A stretch of 43,987 nt of DNA from an uncultured Lentisphaeria bacterium. GTDB lineage: Bacteria > Verrucomicrobiota > Lentisphaeria > Victivallales > Victivallaceae. The notes below the pieces were generated by a model, which was not told where the DNA came from, did no database searches, and saw nothing but the letters and a program-made list of their open reading frames with translations. Below, in pieces: positions 25,229-33,711 of the stretch (positions within the stretch are counted from its first letter, which is position 1; each line of letters opens with the position of its first letter). The translations under genes were made by a program, and so were the position numbers. The DNA lies in assembly GCA_937888615.1 (NCBI GenBank), contig CALABZ010000354.1:1-43987 (forward strand), given 5' to 3'.

Positions 25229-26138
25229 TCTGCTTTTGCCGTCTCTCCTCGCACAAGCCGAGGGTGGGCGCGATTTCAGCTTTCTGCCGGAGAAAATCGC
25301 CACTTACGGCCCCGCCGGGGAGCATGTCATCACCCGTGAGCAGACGGTGTTGTTCCTGAAACAGAAATTTACCCCCGAACAGCTCAAGGTCATGTCCGAT
25401 GGCGAAATCAGGACCGCCATTCGCGTCCTGGCCGTTAATCGTTTCGAACGCGCCGTCATGGAACGAGTGCTGAAAGAGCATGGCGTGACGCCGGACCCTG
25501 AACAGATGGAAAAGGAACTCCGCAATCTGCACCGTTCGCTCCCCCCCGCGCAACGCCGGAATATCGAGAAACAACTCCTCGCCGGCGGTTCCAGTTTCGA
25601 CGCTTATTTGAAAAAGTCGGTCAACGACCCCGACAGCGTCGCCCGCTATGCGTTCATCCAGTGGGTCGACCGCGACGCCGCCGACAAAATCACGGTCGGC
25701 AAGGAGGAGGCGGAACGCTTTTACCGCTTGCACCAGAGCATGTTTCTGGTCCCCGAAACCATCGTGCTTTCCCGGATAATCGTTCCTTCCGAGGATGACG
25801 CCGCCGCGCTTCGCACCCGGCTGGCGTTGGGGGAGAAATTCGCCGCCCTGGCCGAAGGACGCGGCGGTAAATACGGGGAATTCAGCCGCAATGATCTTGA
25901 CCGTGAACTGTTGAAAGCCGTCGACCCGCTGAAAGAAGGGGAATGCAGCGGAGTGGTCCGGCAGAAAGACGGCTGGGCGATTTTTCACGTTGATTCCCGG
26001 ATTCCAGCGGCATACGTGCCGCTGGCGGACATGGAGGACTTTATCCGCAACGAAATCCGCCGCACCAAGGTTCTGGGCGAAGTCCAGCGCATCATGTACG
26101 CCGAGCGCAAACGGCTGAATTTTGAGCTCGCCCTCTGA
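25194..26138 (+). CDS. Exported parvulin-type peptidyl-prolyl isomerase
   Basis: The ATG at 25194 gives MKKTILTLLACNLLLPSLLAQAEGG, a good signal peptide, and a 314-residue protein. A longer frame from 25095 lacks a plausible signal and is rejected. An N-terminal SurA/PrsA-like helical region (about 25-190) is followed by a parvulin domain (about 195-290), starting ETIVLSRIIVPSEDDAAAL and including FAALAEGRGGKYGEFSRNDL and VVRQKDGWAIFHVDSRIPA. Such proteins assist folding of exported or outer-membrane proteins. The 35-nt overlap with the upstream lipoprotein gene implies translational coupling. It is convergent with the MBL hydrolase gene. Confidence 0.82.
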   Translation: MKKTILTLLACNLLLPSLLAQAEGGRDFSFLPEKIATYGPAGEHVITREQTVLFLKQKFTPEQLKVMSDGEIRTAIRVLAVNRFERAVMERVLKEHGVTPDPEQMEKELRNLHRSLPPAQRRNIEKQLLAGGSSFDAYLKKSVNDPDSVARYAFIQWVDRDAADKITVGKEEAERFYRLHQSMFLVPETIVLSRIIVPSEDDAAALRTRLALGEKFAALAEGRGGKYGEFSRNDLDRELLKAVDPLKEGECSGVVRQKDGWAIFHVDSRIPAAYVPLADMEDFIRNEIRRTKVLGEVQRIMYAERKRLNFELAL

Positions 26139-26149
26139 ATCTTTTCCGC

Positions 26150-26749
26150 TTACAGGTAAGGGTTGGCGATCTTTTCGTGTCCGATCGTCGAGTGTCTGCC
26201 GTGCCCGGAATAAATCTCCAGCGAATCCGGCAGGCCCAGCAGTTTGCCCCGGATCGACTCGATCAACTGTTGATGATCTCCGCCCGGCAAGTCGGTACGC
26301 CCGATCGAACCGGCGAAAAGAGTATCCCCGACAAACAGCACCGGGTATTGCTTGAAATAAAAACAGACTCCGCCCGGCGTATGCCCCGGCGTTTCGATGA
26401 TTTCGAAATCGGCCGAAACAAAGGTACTGTCCGGCTGCGGCAGGTCTTCGGCCGCCGGCAGCCAGGGCGGCAGGGCGTTGGCGGGGCTGAAATACAGGTC
26501 CACATCTTTGCGATGCAGATAAATGGTTTTAATGTTCAGCGCCCGGGTGACGGCTCCGACGGCCCCGATATGATCCACATGCGCGTGGGACAACAGAATC
26601 ACCCGTTCCCGGCACTCGAACTCGCGGGCGCGGCGGACGATGATTTCGGCGTCGGCCCCCGGATCAATGATATAAAGGGTGTCCCCGGTTGGCACCAGAT
26701 AACAGTTCACTTCAAGCAATCCGACCTGTTCTGTAATGAAATCAGACAT
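26150..26749 (-). CDS. MBL-fold metallohydrolase, glyoxalase II-like
   Basis: The ATG at 26749, with GAGG upstream, gives MSDFITEQVGLLEVNCYLV and 199 residues; a start at 26779 is less likely. The metal-binding set is complete: SHAHVDHIG (HxHxDH), ETPGHTPGG, FVGDTLFAGSIGRTDLPGG and a C-terminal SGHGRHSTIGHEK. The FAGSIGRTDLPGG stretch is characteristic of the small GloB/YcbL-type hydrolases that act on thioesters such as lactoylglutathione, or related persulfide substrates. It is cytoplasmic. It lies 13 nt downstream of the BI-1-type gene on the minus strand. Confidence 0.9.
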   Translation of the reverse strand: MSDFITEQVGLLEVNCYLVPTGDTLYIIDPGADAEIIVRRAREFECRERVILLSHAHVDHIGAVGAVTRALNIKTIYLHRKDVDLYFSPANALPPWLPAAEDLPQPDSTFVSADFEIIETPGHTPGGVCFYFKQYPVLFVGDTLFAGSIGRTDLPGGDHQQLIESIRGKLLGLPDSLEIYSGHGRHSTIGHEKIANPYL

Positions 26750-26762
26750 AAGGCGGCCTCCG

Positions 26763-27491
26763 TCAGCGTCTGTTTCCAAACAACCTCAGCAACATGAGAA
26801 AAAGGTTTATGAAGTCCAGATAAAGCGACAACGCGCCGATAATCGCCACCTTGCGGACGCTTTCCCGTTCATTGGAGGCGTCCATCGAGCCGCTGATATT
26901 TATGATCTTCTGGGTATCGTAGGCGGTCAGCCCCAGAAAAATAAAAACCCCGATGATGCTGATGGCCCATTGCAACGCACTACTCAGGAAAAAGATGTTT
27001 ACCACGCTGGCGATGATGATTCCAAACAGGCCCATCAACAGGAGGTTGCCCCAACTGGTCAAATCCCGTTTGGTGAGGGTACCGTAAATGCTCATGGCGC
27101 CGAACATTCCGGCGGTGATCAGGAATGTCGAGGCCACCGAGGCCTGCGTGAATCCGAAGAGAATTGCGGAAATGGTCAGCCCGTTCAGGAGCGAATAAAC
27201 AATGAAAAGAAATCCCGCCGTCGCGGCAGTCATCTTCCGAATTCCCAGTGAAATGGCGAAGACCAGCCCGAGTTCGGCCAGGATGAGGACCAGGAACAGT
27301 CCGCTGTTTCCCAGGACCGCCCGCTGAAGTTCCTCGGTGCTGAGAACACCCCAGGCGGCCAACGCGGTCAGGAGCAATCCCCCGCACATCCAGCCGTAAA
27401 CCTGATTGATGAAACTGACGTTGGCGATTTCGCCGTGCCGTACTCCGAGCTCGCGGAACTCTTCCCGGTAATTGTCGGTATTGTTACTCAT
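26763..27491 (-). CDS. BI-1/YccA-family integral membrane protein
   Basis: This 242-residue protein has seven predicted hydrophobic helices and the family pattern of Bax inhibitor-1/TMBIM proteins, including FLGLTAYDTQKI near residue 185 and ALSLYLDFINLFLMLLRLFGNRR at the C-terminus. The Asp residues in TAYDTQ and LYLDFINLF match the pH-sensing pair of bacterial YetJ, a calcium leak channel. Bacterial members sit in the inner membrane and often interact with FtsH. The frame ends 13 nt before the MBL hydrolase start. A ribosome site (GGAGAAATT) precedes the start. Confidence 0.93.
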   Translation of the reverse strand: MSNNTDNYREEFRELGVRHGEIANVSFINQVYGWMCGGLLLTALAAWGVLSTEELQRAVLGNSGLFLVLILAELGLVFAISLGIRKMTAATAGFLFIVYSLLNGLTISAILFGFTQASVASTFLITAGMFGAMSIYGTLTKRDLTSWGNLLLMGLFGIIIASVVNIFFLSSALQWAISIIGVFIFLGLTAYDTQKIINISGSMDASNERESVRKVAIIGALSLYLDFINLFLMLLRLFGNRR

Positions 27492-27575
27492 AGAAATTTC
27501 TCCATAGTTTAGTTGGCAATCACATTATTAAGATATATATTATTGCTGAAATTTCAATCCTTTATGGAGAAAAAT

Positions 27576-28862
27576 ATGCGCCTTATTCTGTTTGCGACGA
27601 TATGCCTGACGCTGCTGACCGGCGTTCATGCTGAAGAAGAGGCGGGGGGAGAGGATCAGGCCAGGTATCGCGCACTTGCCACTTTCGCTTCCGTCCTGCA
27701 GATGATTCACGACCGTTACATCGACTCGGACAAAGCCACTTACGATCGGCTGATCCAGGCGGCGATCAAGGGAATGCTGCAGGATCTCGACAATTATACC
27801 GGCTACGAAAGCATTGAGCAGCACAAGGAAAGCATTCGTGTGCTTGGCGGCGAAACCGTGGGCGTCGGGCTCGTGGTCAACAAAATCAGCAATACGCCGC
27901 TCGAAGTCATTACCCCGCTGGAGGGTTCCCCCGCCGAGGCCGCCGGCATTCGCCCCGGTTCCCTGATCCTTGAAATCAACGGCGAAAAAACCGCCCCCTT
28001 GTCGATGCGTGAATGTCTGAAACTCATTCAGGGCAAACCCGATACCAAGGTGAAACTGATGGTGAAATACAAGGAGGACGCCTCCTATGAAGTGAGCCTC
28101 CCCCGTAAAAATATCGCCTTCGGCTCCATTCCTCCGCACGGCGTGAAAGTGATCGACGGCGATATCGGCTACATTCGGATCATGGTATTCAGCTCCCATA
28201 CGGCGGCGGATTTCGACCGTGCCGTGCGCAAACTGCAAAAGCAGGGCATCAAATCCCTGATCATCGACCTGCGCAACAATCCCGGTGGATTGCTTAATTC
28301 CGCCGTCGACCTCGCCAGCCGCCTGCTGAAACCGGATTCGGTCATCCTCTACACCTCGTCGCGCGATTCAGAAGACCATAAAGAGGAAACCATTACCTCC
28401 TACAAAACCGCGAAAGCGATCGACTTCGGCATCCCGGTGATCCTGCTGGTGAACAGCCTCAGCGCCTCCGCTTCCGAAATCCTTGCCGGGGCGTTGATGG
28501 ACAACAAACGCGCGGTCAGCATCGGCAGCCGTACTTTCGGCAAAGCCACCGTCCAGAATATTCAGGAACTCCCGGACGGTTCCGCCATCCGCCTGACCAT
28601 CGGCCGTTACCTCACCCCCTCCAGAAAACCGATTCAGGGGCTCGGTATTGCTCCGAACATCACGGTGGAAGTCCCGCACGCGGAACGCATTCCATTCTAT
28701 TCGCAATTGGCCATTTACCCCGGCATCATCAAACCGGATACCCCAAACGCCCTCACCGACGAAGCCCTCGCCAAAGCCGTCGAACAGTTGAAAAAACCGG
28801 CCCCGGCACCAAAGCCGAAACCGGTCGAAAAGGCGAAACCCGCCGAAAAAGAAAAAGCCTGA
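27576..28862 (+). CDS. S41-family carboxyl-terminal protease (CtpA-like)
   Basis: ATG 27576 follows GGAG at 6 nt and gives MRLILFATICLTLLTGVHAEE, a signal peptide, and 428 residues. The domain order is that of CtpA/Prc: an N-terminal helical part, a PDZ domain (about 90-175, VGVGLVVNK through LKLMVKYK), then the S41 protease domain with the nucleophile Ser in SLSASASEILAGALMDNKR and the Lys in GSRTFGKATVQ. These serine-lysine proteases trim or degrade exported proteins. The C-terminus is a low-complexity Lys/Pro/Ala/Glu tail. The gene is divergent from the BI-1 gene and ends 5 nt before the convergent DUF4387 gene. Confidence 0.93.
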   Translation: MRLILFATICLTLLTGVHAEEEAGGEDQARYRALATFASVLQMIHDRYIDSDKATYDRLIQAAIKGMLQDLDNYTGYESIEQHKESIRVLGGETVGVGLVVNKISNTPLEVITPLEGSPAEAAGIRPGSLILEINGEKTAPLSMRECLKLIQGKPDTKVKLMVKYKEDASYEVSLPRKNIAFGSIPPHGVKVIDGDIGYIRIMVFSSHTAADFDRAVRKLQKQGIKSLIIDLRNNPGGLLNSAVDLASRLLKPDSVILYTSSRDSEDHKEETITSYKTAKAIDFGIPVILLVNSLSASASEILAGALMDNKRAVSIGSRTFGKATVQNIQELPDGSAIRLTIGRYLTPSRKPIQGLGIAPNITVEVPHAERIPFYSQLAIYPGIIKPDTPNALTDEALAKAVEQLKKPAPAPKPKPVEKAKPAEKEKA

Positions 28863-28867
28863 CCGGA

Positions 28868-29176
28868 CTACGGATCAATGACCATGTCCCCCAATGGGAA
28901 ATGCTGCTGACAACCGTATACGTCGGTATCGCCGGGACCGCCGGAGGAACAGCGTCGCGGCAGGGCCACTTTTACGGTCAGAATGCGTTCGAATGGCTTG
29001 ATCTGCACTTTATCCGGCGGCACCTCATAAAGCTCCGCGATATGCTCCGGGGTGAAGGTCGGCGCCGACAATACTTTCGCATAATCCTCGGCACGCTCGA
29101 ACATCAGGTCGATCGTAAGCGTAAACGGTCCGGCGTTTTTACTGCGGCAGACGCGGGCAAGGTCATAAAGTCTCAT
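28868..29176 (-). CDS. DUF4387-family protein
   Basis: The ATG at 29176, with CGGAGG upstream, gives MRLYDLARVCRSKNAGPFTLTIDLMFE, the usual beginning of DUF4387 proteins, and 102 residues. The family is small, cytoplasmic and of unknown mechanism, and is typically found directly downstream of AtuA/DUF1446 genes, exactly as here, where it overlaps the AtuA gene by 14 nt. It may be a small subunit of the AtuA-like enzyme. It is the last gene of the minus-strand hydro-lyase set. Confidence 0.85.
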   Translation of the reverse strand: MRLYDLARVCRSKNAGPFTLTIDLMFERAEDYAKVLSAPTFTPEHIAELYEVPPDKVQIKPFERILTVKVALPRRCSSGGPGDTDVYGCQQHFPLGDMVIDP

Positions 29177-30485
29177 GGTCGATTCCTCCGATTTCAATGA
29201 TTACGGGATGAAAATCGCGCTTCAGTTCTTCCCTGCGAATCAGGTGGTACAGTGCGAATTCATACACTTCTCCGCCTCGGAAATCCGACGGCGAAAACGG
29301 AAACGCCAGGTTGCCAGCCGTCGCCTTGCGGTTCGGAAAGGCTTGATGCAGGGCGCTTGAACGCGCCAGGCTCACCACCGTGTCGGCCAGTTCCTGCGTC
29401 GGGGCCATGGCTTCGATCACCACTCCCGCCGACGATTCGCCGCCGCCGTATTTCAGGAACCGCAGCGTGTAGCCGTCGGCTCCCAGATTGGCTCCCACCG
29501 CATCGAACACCCCCTGCCGCAGGGCGTCGAACGCCGCCAGCGCCGCCGGATCGCGGATTTCGGCGATGCTGATTGCACGATACCCGCGACAAACCGCTCC
29601 CTCCAGTTTCAACGTCGGTTCCGGGGCCGGAATCAGGCGGGTTCCGCGCACGGTCACGGCGCGTTCGCCGTCCTGTTCGAACGAACAGTCACTCATGTCG
29701 ATCTTGCCCTCCGGCTCGTAGAAACACTCCGGGTCGGGCTGTTCATACAGTGAATGCGCCGCCACCGAATCGGGCGTACAGCGGCGGATCGGGTTCGGCG
29801 GCTCCACGGTGAAGGAATCGTGCCGGAGCGTCACCACCAGTGAATCGTTCGCGCCGACCGGGCGGGCGCAGAGCGCGCCGCATTCGGCGATTTTGGCGGC
29901 GTGCAGGGACAGTCCCGGCGGGAATCCACGGCTGATCGGATATGCGGCGAAAACCGCGGTGTCGCAACAGCGCCCGCTGACGATCACGTCCGCACCGCAG
30001 GACAGCGCTTCGATCAACGGTTCGGTCCCGACCTGGGCCACCGGATGACGCAGGGAGGGGAGTACGGCGGGGTCGAATTCGGGGGAGCCGCCGCAGGAAT
30101 AAAGCGTTTTGCCGTTCAGGTCTGAGGTATCAAGATCGGTGTAGATCACGGCGGCGCGGAAACGCAGGTTTTTCTCGCGGGCGATTTCGCGCAGGATGCC
30201 GAGGGTCGCCTCCACGTGCGGACGCGCTCCCGAACCGCCCGCACTGCCGATAATCAGCGGAATGCGCCGTTTCAGCGCCTCCGGCAGTACCAGCGCCAGG
30301 TCGCGCTTTACCTGCATCGGCTTGACGAAACCGGCGCCGCTGCCCAGGTAATAGGGGCCGGGGTCGGTCGAACCGCCGTCCACGCCGATGAAATGCAGGT
30401 CTTTTTCCAATGCGGCGGCGAGGCTTTGCGGCGCGTAGCCGTAGCCCAGCAGTCCGCACAGCGACAGGTAACGGATCTCATCCAT
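29163..30485 (-). CDS. AtuA-family protein (DUF1446)
   Basis: This 440-residue protein matches the AtuA/DUF1446 family: GVDGGSTDPGPYYLGSG near residue 35, PLIIGSAGGSGARPHVE near 75, and ADVIVSGRCCDTAVFAA near 165. The name comes from acyclic terpene (citronellol) utilisation, but most members occur in other pathways and the reaction is not established. The gene overlaps the hydro-lyase beta subunit by 8 nt and is followed by DUF4387. With this context a role in conversion of a hydroxy-acid or its CoA ester is plausible. There is no signal peptide. Confidence 0.88.
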   Translation of the reverse strand: MDEIRYLSLCGLLGYGYAPQSLAAALEKDLHFIGVDGGSTDPGPYYLGSGAGFVKPMQVKRDLALVLPEALKRRIPLIIGSAGGSGARPHVEATLGILREIAREKNLRFRAAVIYTDLDTSDLNGKTLYSCGGSPEFDPAVLPSLRHPVAQVGTEPLIEALSCGADVIVSGRCCDTAVFAAYPISRGFPPGLSLHAAKIAECGALCARPVGANDSLVVTLRHDSFTVEPPNPIRRCTPDSVAAHSLYEQPDPECFYEPEGKIDMSDCSFEQDGERAVTVRGTRLIPAPEPTLKLEGAVCRGYRAISIAEIRDPAALAAFDALRQGVFDAVGANLGADGYTLRFLKYGGGESSAGVVIEAMAPTQELADTVVSLARSSALHQAFPNRKATAGNLAFPFSPSDFRGGEVYEFALYHLIRREELKRDFHPVIIEIGGIDHETL

Positions 30486-31104
30486 GATTCACCTCCGTGC
30501 AGGCGTAGTCGCCGGGAACGCCGAGCTCCCGCAAACATTCCGGCATGGCTTGTTCCACGTCCCGCGCCAGTTGTTCGAAATAATTCTGTCCGTTGGCGTC
30601 GATAGCGACGAAGAATGGTCCGAAATTTTCCACTTCAAATACCCAGGTCGCCTCGGTTTTGCCCAGTTCGTCAAGGAAATAGACCTCGCGCACCTTTTTC
30701 ACCTGTTTGCGCAGGGAGTTCCCGCTCAGGCCGATTTTGGAGAGATAGACGCCGCCGACTTCTTTCAGGGCCTCGGCGGTCCGGGGGCCCATCGTCGTTT
30801 TGCCGATCAGCGTGCGGAGCTTGAACTTCCGCACCACGTCCGCGCCGTAGCGTTCGAACCGGATGCTGGAGGTCGGCTCGATGCTGACTACTTCCCAACC
30901 GTCCGGGGTTTGTTTCATGACCGGTCCGACGTGAGAAAAGCAGTTGATTTGTCCGTAGTCAAGCGGCGGATAAACATCGTCCACCACCGCCCGGATGTGG
31001 AAGCGGCTGCGTCCGGTGAAAATCAGGCCGCTGACGGTTACCATTTCGCCGAGTTGAAGCGCGGCGGCGTCTTCCGCGGATAAAGGCAGTTTCAAATCTT
31101 TCAT
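30478..31104 (-). CDS. Fumarate hydratase/tartrate dehydratase-type hydro-lyase, beta subunit
   Basis: Starting at ATG 31104 (overlapping the alpha stop as ATGA) gives 208 residues. A longer frame to 31221 overlaps the alpha gene and is rejected. The sequence follows the C-terminal half of class I fumarases: GEMVTVSGLIFTGRSRFHIR near residue 20, NCFSHVGPVMK, and RTLIGKTTMGPRTAEAL. In two-subunit members (TtdB, archaeal-type fumarase, mesaconase) this part closes the active site over the 4Fe-4S cluster held by the alpha subunit. The substrate could be fumarate, tartrate, mesaconate or another dicarboxylate. Confidence 0.9.
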   Translation of the reverse strand: MKDLKLPLSAEDAAALQLGEMVTVSGLIFTGRSRFHIRAVVDDVYPPLDYGQINCFSHVGPVMKQTPDGWEVVSIEPTSSIRFERYGADVVRKFKLRTLIGKTTMGPRTAEALKEVGGVYLSKIGLSGNSLRKQVKKVREVYFLDELGKTEATWVFEVENFGPFFVAIDANGQNYFEQLARDVEQAMPECLRELGVPGDYACTEVNHG

Positions 31105-32000
31105 CAGAGTTCTCCCGTGTATGAGATGGAGTCGGGACGGATAAAGGCTTTCCAGCGCCGTCCGACCAGGCATTGGGCGTTGAACGCCACCGGCAACGCG
31201 GCCGTATGAGTGACCGCGCATTCGATGTTCAGCGCGATTACGGCGTTGACCCCGCGCGAACCCATCGGCCCGATGCCGAGCTTGCGCGACGCCGCCAGCA
31301 GTTCCGTTTCCAATTCCGCCGCCGTCGGGTCGGGATTGTGTACGCCGATGGGACGCAGCAGTGCGGCCTTTTTCGCCATCGACATGCAGAGGTCGGCAGT
31401 GCCGCCGATGCCCACGCCGATGATCGCCGGCGGACAGATTTTACCGGCGTAACAGGAATTGACAATGCATTCGATCACAAATTTTTTAATTCCCGCGATC
31501 CCGTCCGACGGGAACATCATCCGGTAAAAAGTTCCGAATATTTCGGAGCCACCCCCTTTCGGGGCCGCAATGATTTCCAGCGTATCGGGATCGCCGCCGA
31601 ATGATAAATCGATTTTCGGCATGCCGGGTCCGATATTGTTGCCGGGATTGCTGCGGCTGAGCGGGTTGACCATGGTCGGACGCAGGAAGCATTCGGCGGT
31701 GGCGCGCCCTACCGCTTTTTCCGCCGCGCGGTAGAGGGTTTCGAAACCGCCTTCGAGCGTTACCTGGCTTCCGGCTTTGACGAAAAACAGCGGAAATCCG
31801 GTGTCGGCGCAGACCAGGCCTTCGCCTGCGGCGGCCAGGTCGGCATTGCGCAGGCTGAGTTCGAGGTGGCGTCGCGCCATCGGGTCGGTTTCCTCGGCGA
31901 GGGCGCGTTCCAGTGCGGCCCGGACGTCCGGGGGCATTTCGACTGCGGCGCGGCGCATCGCCGTGTACATGGTTTCGGCCAGTAATTCTTCACTAAACAT
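31104..32000 (-). CDS. Fumarate hydratase/tartrate dehydratase-type hydro-lyase, alpha subunit
   Basis: ATG 32000 is used with AGGAG upstream; a TTG at 32009 would lie too close to that site. The 298-residue product matches the N-terminal part of class I fumarases: GLVCADTGFPLFF near residue 63, PTMVNPLSRSNPGNNIG, APKGGGSEIFG, and NSCYAGKICPPAIIGVGIGGT. Cys residues in these segments are the expected ligands of the labile 4Fe-4S cluster that makes the enzyme oxygen-sensitive. CADTG replaces the CQDTG common in fumarases, one reason to keep the substrate open. It is the first gene of the minus-strand set facing a LysR regulator. Confidence 0.91.
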   Translation of the reverse strand: MFSEELLAETMYTAMRRAAVEMPPDVRAALERALAEETDPMARRHLELSLRNADLAAAGEGLVCADTGFPLFFVKAGSQVTLEGGFETLYRAAEKAVGRATAECFLRPTMVNPLSRSNPGNNIGPGMPKIDLSFGGDPDTLEIIAAPKGGGSEIFGTFYRMMFPSDGIAGIKKFVIECIVNSCYAGKICPPAIIGVGIGGTADLCMSMAKKAALLRPIGVHNPDPTAAELETELLAASRKLGIGPMGSRGVNAVIALNIECAVTHTAALPVAFNAQCLVGRRWKAFIRPDSISYTGEL

Positions 32001-32185
32001 CGATATCAACTCCTATTAAAAAATCAGGATGCAGAGCATCCGTACGGCAACGTGCCGTTCCGAAGTCTTTTGGTTTTGTCATTGAAGCTCTTATAAATAA
32101 AGATAAAACTTTCCATTGATATTTCAATAGATATGATATAGATTATTAATATATATAAAATATCAATCAGCAAAAGGTGAAATCA
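32001..32185. promoter_or_regulatory. Divergent promoter region with 10-bp inverted repeat
   Basis: This AT-rich region separates the hydro-lyase genes from the divergent LysR gene. ATTGATATTT (32115-32124) is exactly repeated in inverted form as AAATATCAAT (32158-32167), with a very AT-rich spacer. Divergent layout and a T-N11-A style dyad in such a region are typical of LysR control sites. The exact operator is not proven. Confidence 0.5.
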
Positions 32186-33061
32186 ATGGAGCTGACGCAC
32201 CTGAAATATTTCGTGACGGTGGCGGAAGAACTGCATTTCGGACGCGCCGCCCGGCGGCTGAACGTCTCGCAGCCGCCGTTGAGCCAGCAAATTATGAAAC
32301 TGGAAGACGAACTCGGCGTGAAACTGTTCAACCGCAGCAGCCGGGTCGTGACGCTGACCGAGGCCGGAAAGATTTTTCTGGAGGAGGCCCGGAGCATTCT
32401 CCACCGGGCGGAGCTGACCACCGAACGGATGGCGCTGCTGGCCGGTGGCCATTGCGGCATCCTTTCCCTCGGCTTCAATGAACCGGTATTGAACACCATC
32501 CTGCCGGAAGCCGTGAGTAAGTTTCGCCGTAAATATCCCGATGTCGAACTGCGGTTGTTCGAAATGGAGACCGCCGCGCAACTGACGGCGCTCCGCGGTC
32601 GGGAAATCGACCTGGCACTCCTCCGTACTTTCGGCGACAGCCCGGAGGAATTCGCCGCCCGGCTGCTTTATCGCGAACATTACCTGCTGGCATTGCCTCC
32701 CGATCACCCATTGTTGAAATTGGAAACGGTTCCGCTTGAAAAACTGAAAGACCGGGAACTGATCATGTTCACCAGGCGCTCGAACCCCAATATCCACAGG
32801 TGTATTCTGGAAGCCTTGCGCAATGCCGGGGTTGAGCCGCGAATCAGTCAGGAAGCTGGAAACAAGGCGACGATCCTGGCGCTGGTTCGCGCCGGGCTGG
32901 GGGTTGGAATCGTCCCGGAATCCAGCCGGATCACGGCGCCGCCGGGCGTGGAATTCCGCCCGTTGGGTCCAGGGTTGCCGCCGGTGGAAATCCTGGCGGT
33001 ATGGGAAGAACGGAATTCTTCCGCTCCGCTTCAGCATTTTCTGGAGGGGCTGACATCGTAA
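32186..33061 (+). CDS. LysR-family transcriptional regulator
   Basis: From ATG 32186, preceded by AAAAGG, the product is 291 residues. MELTHLKYFVTVAEELHFGRAARRLNVSQPPLSQQI is a standard LysR winged helix-turn-helix, followed by a linker helix and a type 2 periplasmic-binding-like effector domain (about 90-290) with LGFNEPVLNTILPEA and LALLRTFGDSPEEF. It is closest in style to the CatR/CbnR/BenM group (ELHFGRAARRL). It probably activates the divergent hydro-lyase, AtuA and DUF4387 genes in response to a pathway acid. The effector is unknown. Confidence 0.93.
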   Translation: MELTHLKYFVTVAEELHFGRAARRLNVSQPPLSQQIMKLEDELGVKLFNRSSRVVTLTEAGKIFLEEARSILHRAELTTERMALLAGGHCGILSLGFNEPVLNTILPEAVSKFRRKYPDVELRLFEMETAAQLTALRGREIDLALLRTFGDSPEEFAARLLYREHYLLALPPDHPLLKLETVPLEKLKDRELIMFTRRSNPNIHRCILEALRNAGVEPRISQEAGNKATILALVRAGLGVGIVPESSRITAPPGVEFRPLGPGLPPVEILAVWEERNSSAPLQHFLEGLTS

Positions 33062-33188
33062 AGCGGGAGGCGATTTTTTTCTTTGCGGCGAGACCTTGAC
33101 AAGTGTGCCATGGCGCATTATTTTATAGTCCAAGGAGAATAAAGGCTCACTTATGAATCAGTCGAATCATTCCAAGGAGGAAGGGTAT

Positions 33189-33686
33189 ATGAAAAAACGA
33201 ATCGTATTGTGCCTGCTTGTTTTTACTTTCGGAACCATCTTCGCTCAAGACCCCGCCCCGGCGGCCCCGGAGGAGGAAGTAATCGTCGTTCAGGAGACGC
33301 CGCAGATTGAACGAGAGCTTGAGTGGGATATTTTTCAGCTTGGCTTCTGGTTCAGTAATCCTAAATATCAGGACACAGTCGGAGCGTCCGGATTCCGGAT
33401 CGGCGCGCCGTTCTGCGGCGGTGAGGCTCCGGTGTACGGGGTGGAAGGGGCGTTGCTCGGCGCCGGCAGCGATGAAGTTTACGGAGTTCAGTTCGGGCTT
33501 TTCTTTGCTCAGGCGGACACCGTTAACGGGCTTCAGGCCGGTTTCTACACCAATGTCCGCGAAGCGAACGGCGTTCAGATCGGAATCGTGAATTTCGCCA
33601 AAACCAAGTCTTTCCAGATCGGGTTGGTGAACTTCATCGAAGACGGCGTGCTGCCGTGGTGCATCCTTTTTAACTTCAAATTCTAA
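33189..33686 (+). CDS. Exported LA_2272-type repeat protein, short form
   Basis: ATG 33189 follows AAGGAGGAAGGG closely and gives MKKRIVLCLLVFTFGTIFAQD, a signal peptide, and 165 residues. After an acidic, Pro-rich linker (APAAPEEEV), about five repeats of 14-16 residues occur, each with G-[VLF]-Q-x-G and an N a few residues later (VYGVQFGLFF, VNGLQAGFYTN, NGVQIGIVNFA, FQIGLVNF). The pattern recalls the LA_2272-type surface repeat described from Leptospira. Alternating short hydrophobic strands suggest a beta-solenoid or other beta-rich surface structure. It starts a plus-strand set of four closely spaced genes. Confidence 0.72.
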   Translation: MKKRIVLCLLVFTFGTIFAQDPAPAAPEEEVIVVQETPQIERELEWDIFQLGFWFSNPKYQDTVGASGFRIGAPFCGGEAPVYGVEGALLGAGSDEVYGVQFGLFFAQADTVNGLQAGFYTNVREANGVQIGIVNFAKTKSFQIGLVNFIEDGVLPWCILFNFKF

Positions 33687-33711
33687 AGCAATATCCAGGG
33701 AGGATTTTACT

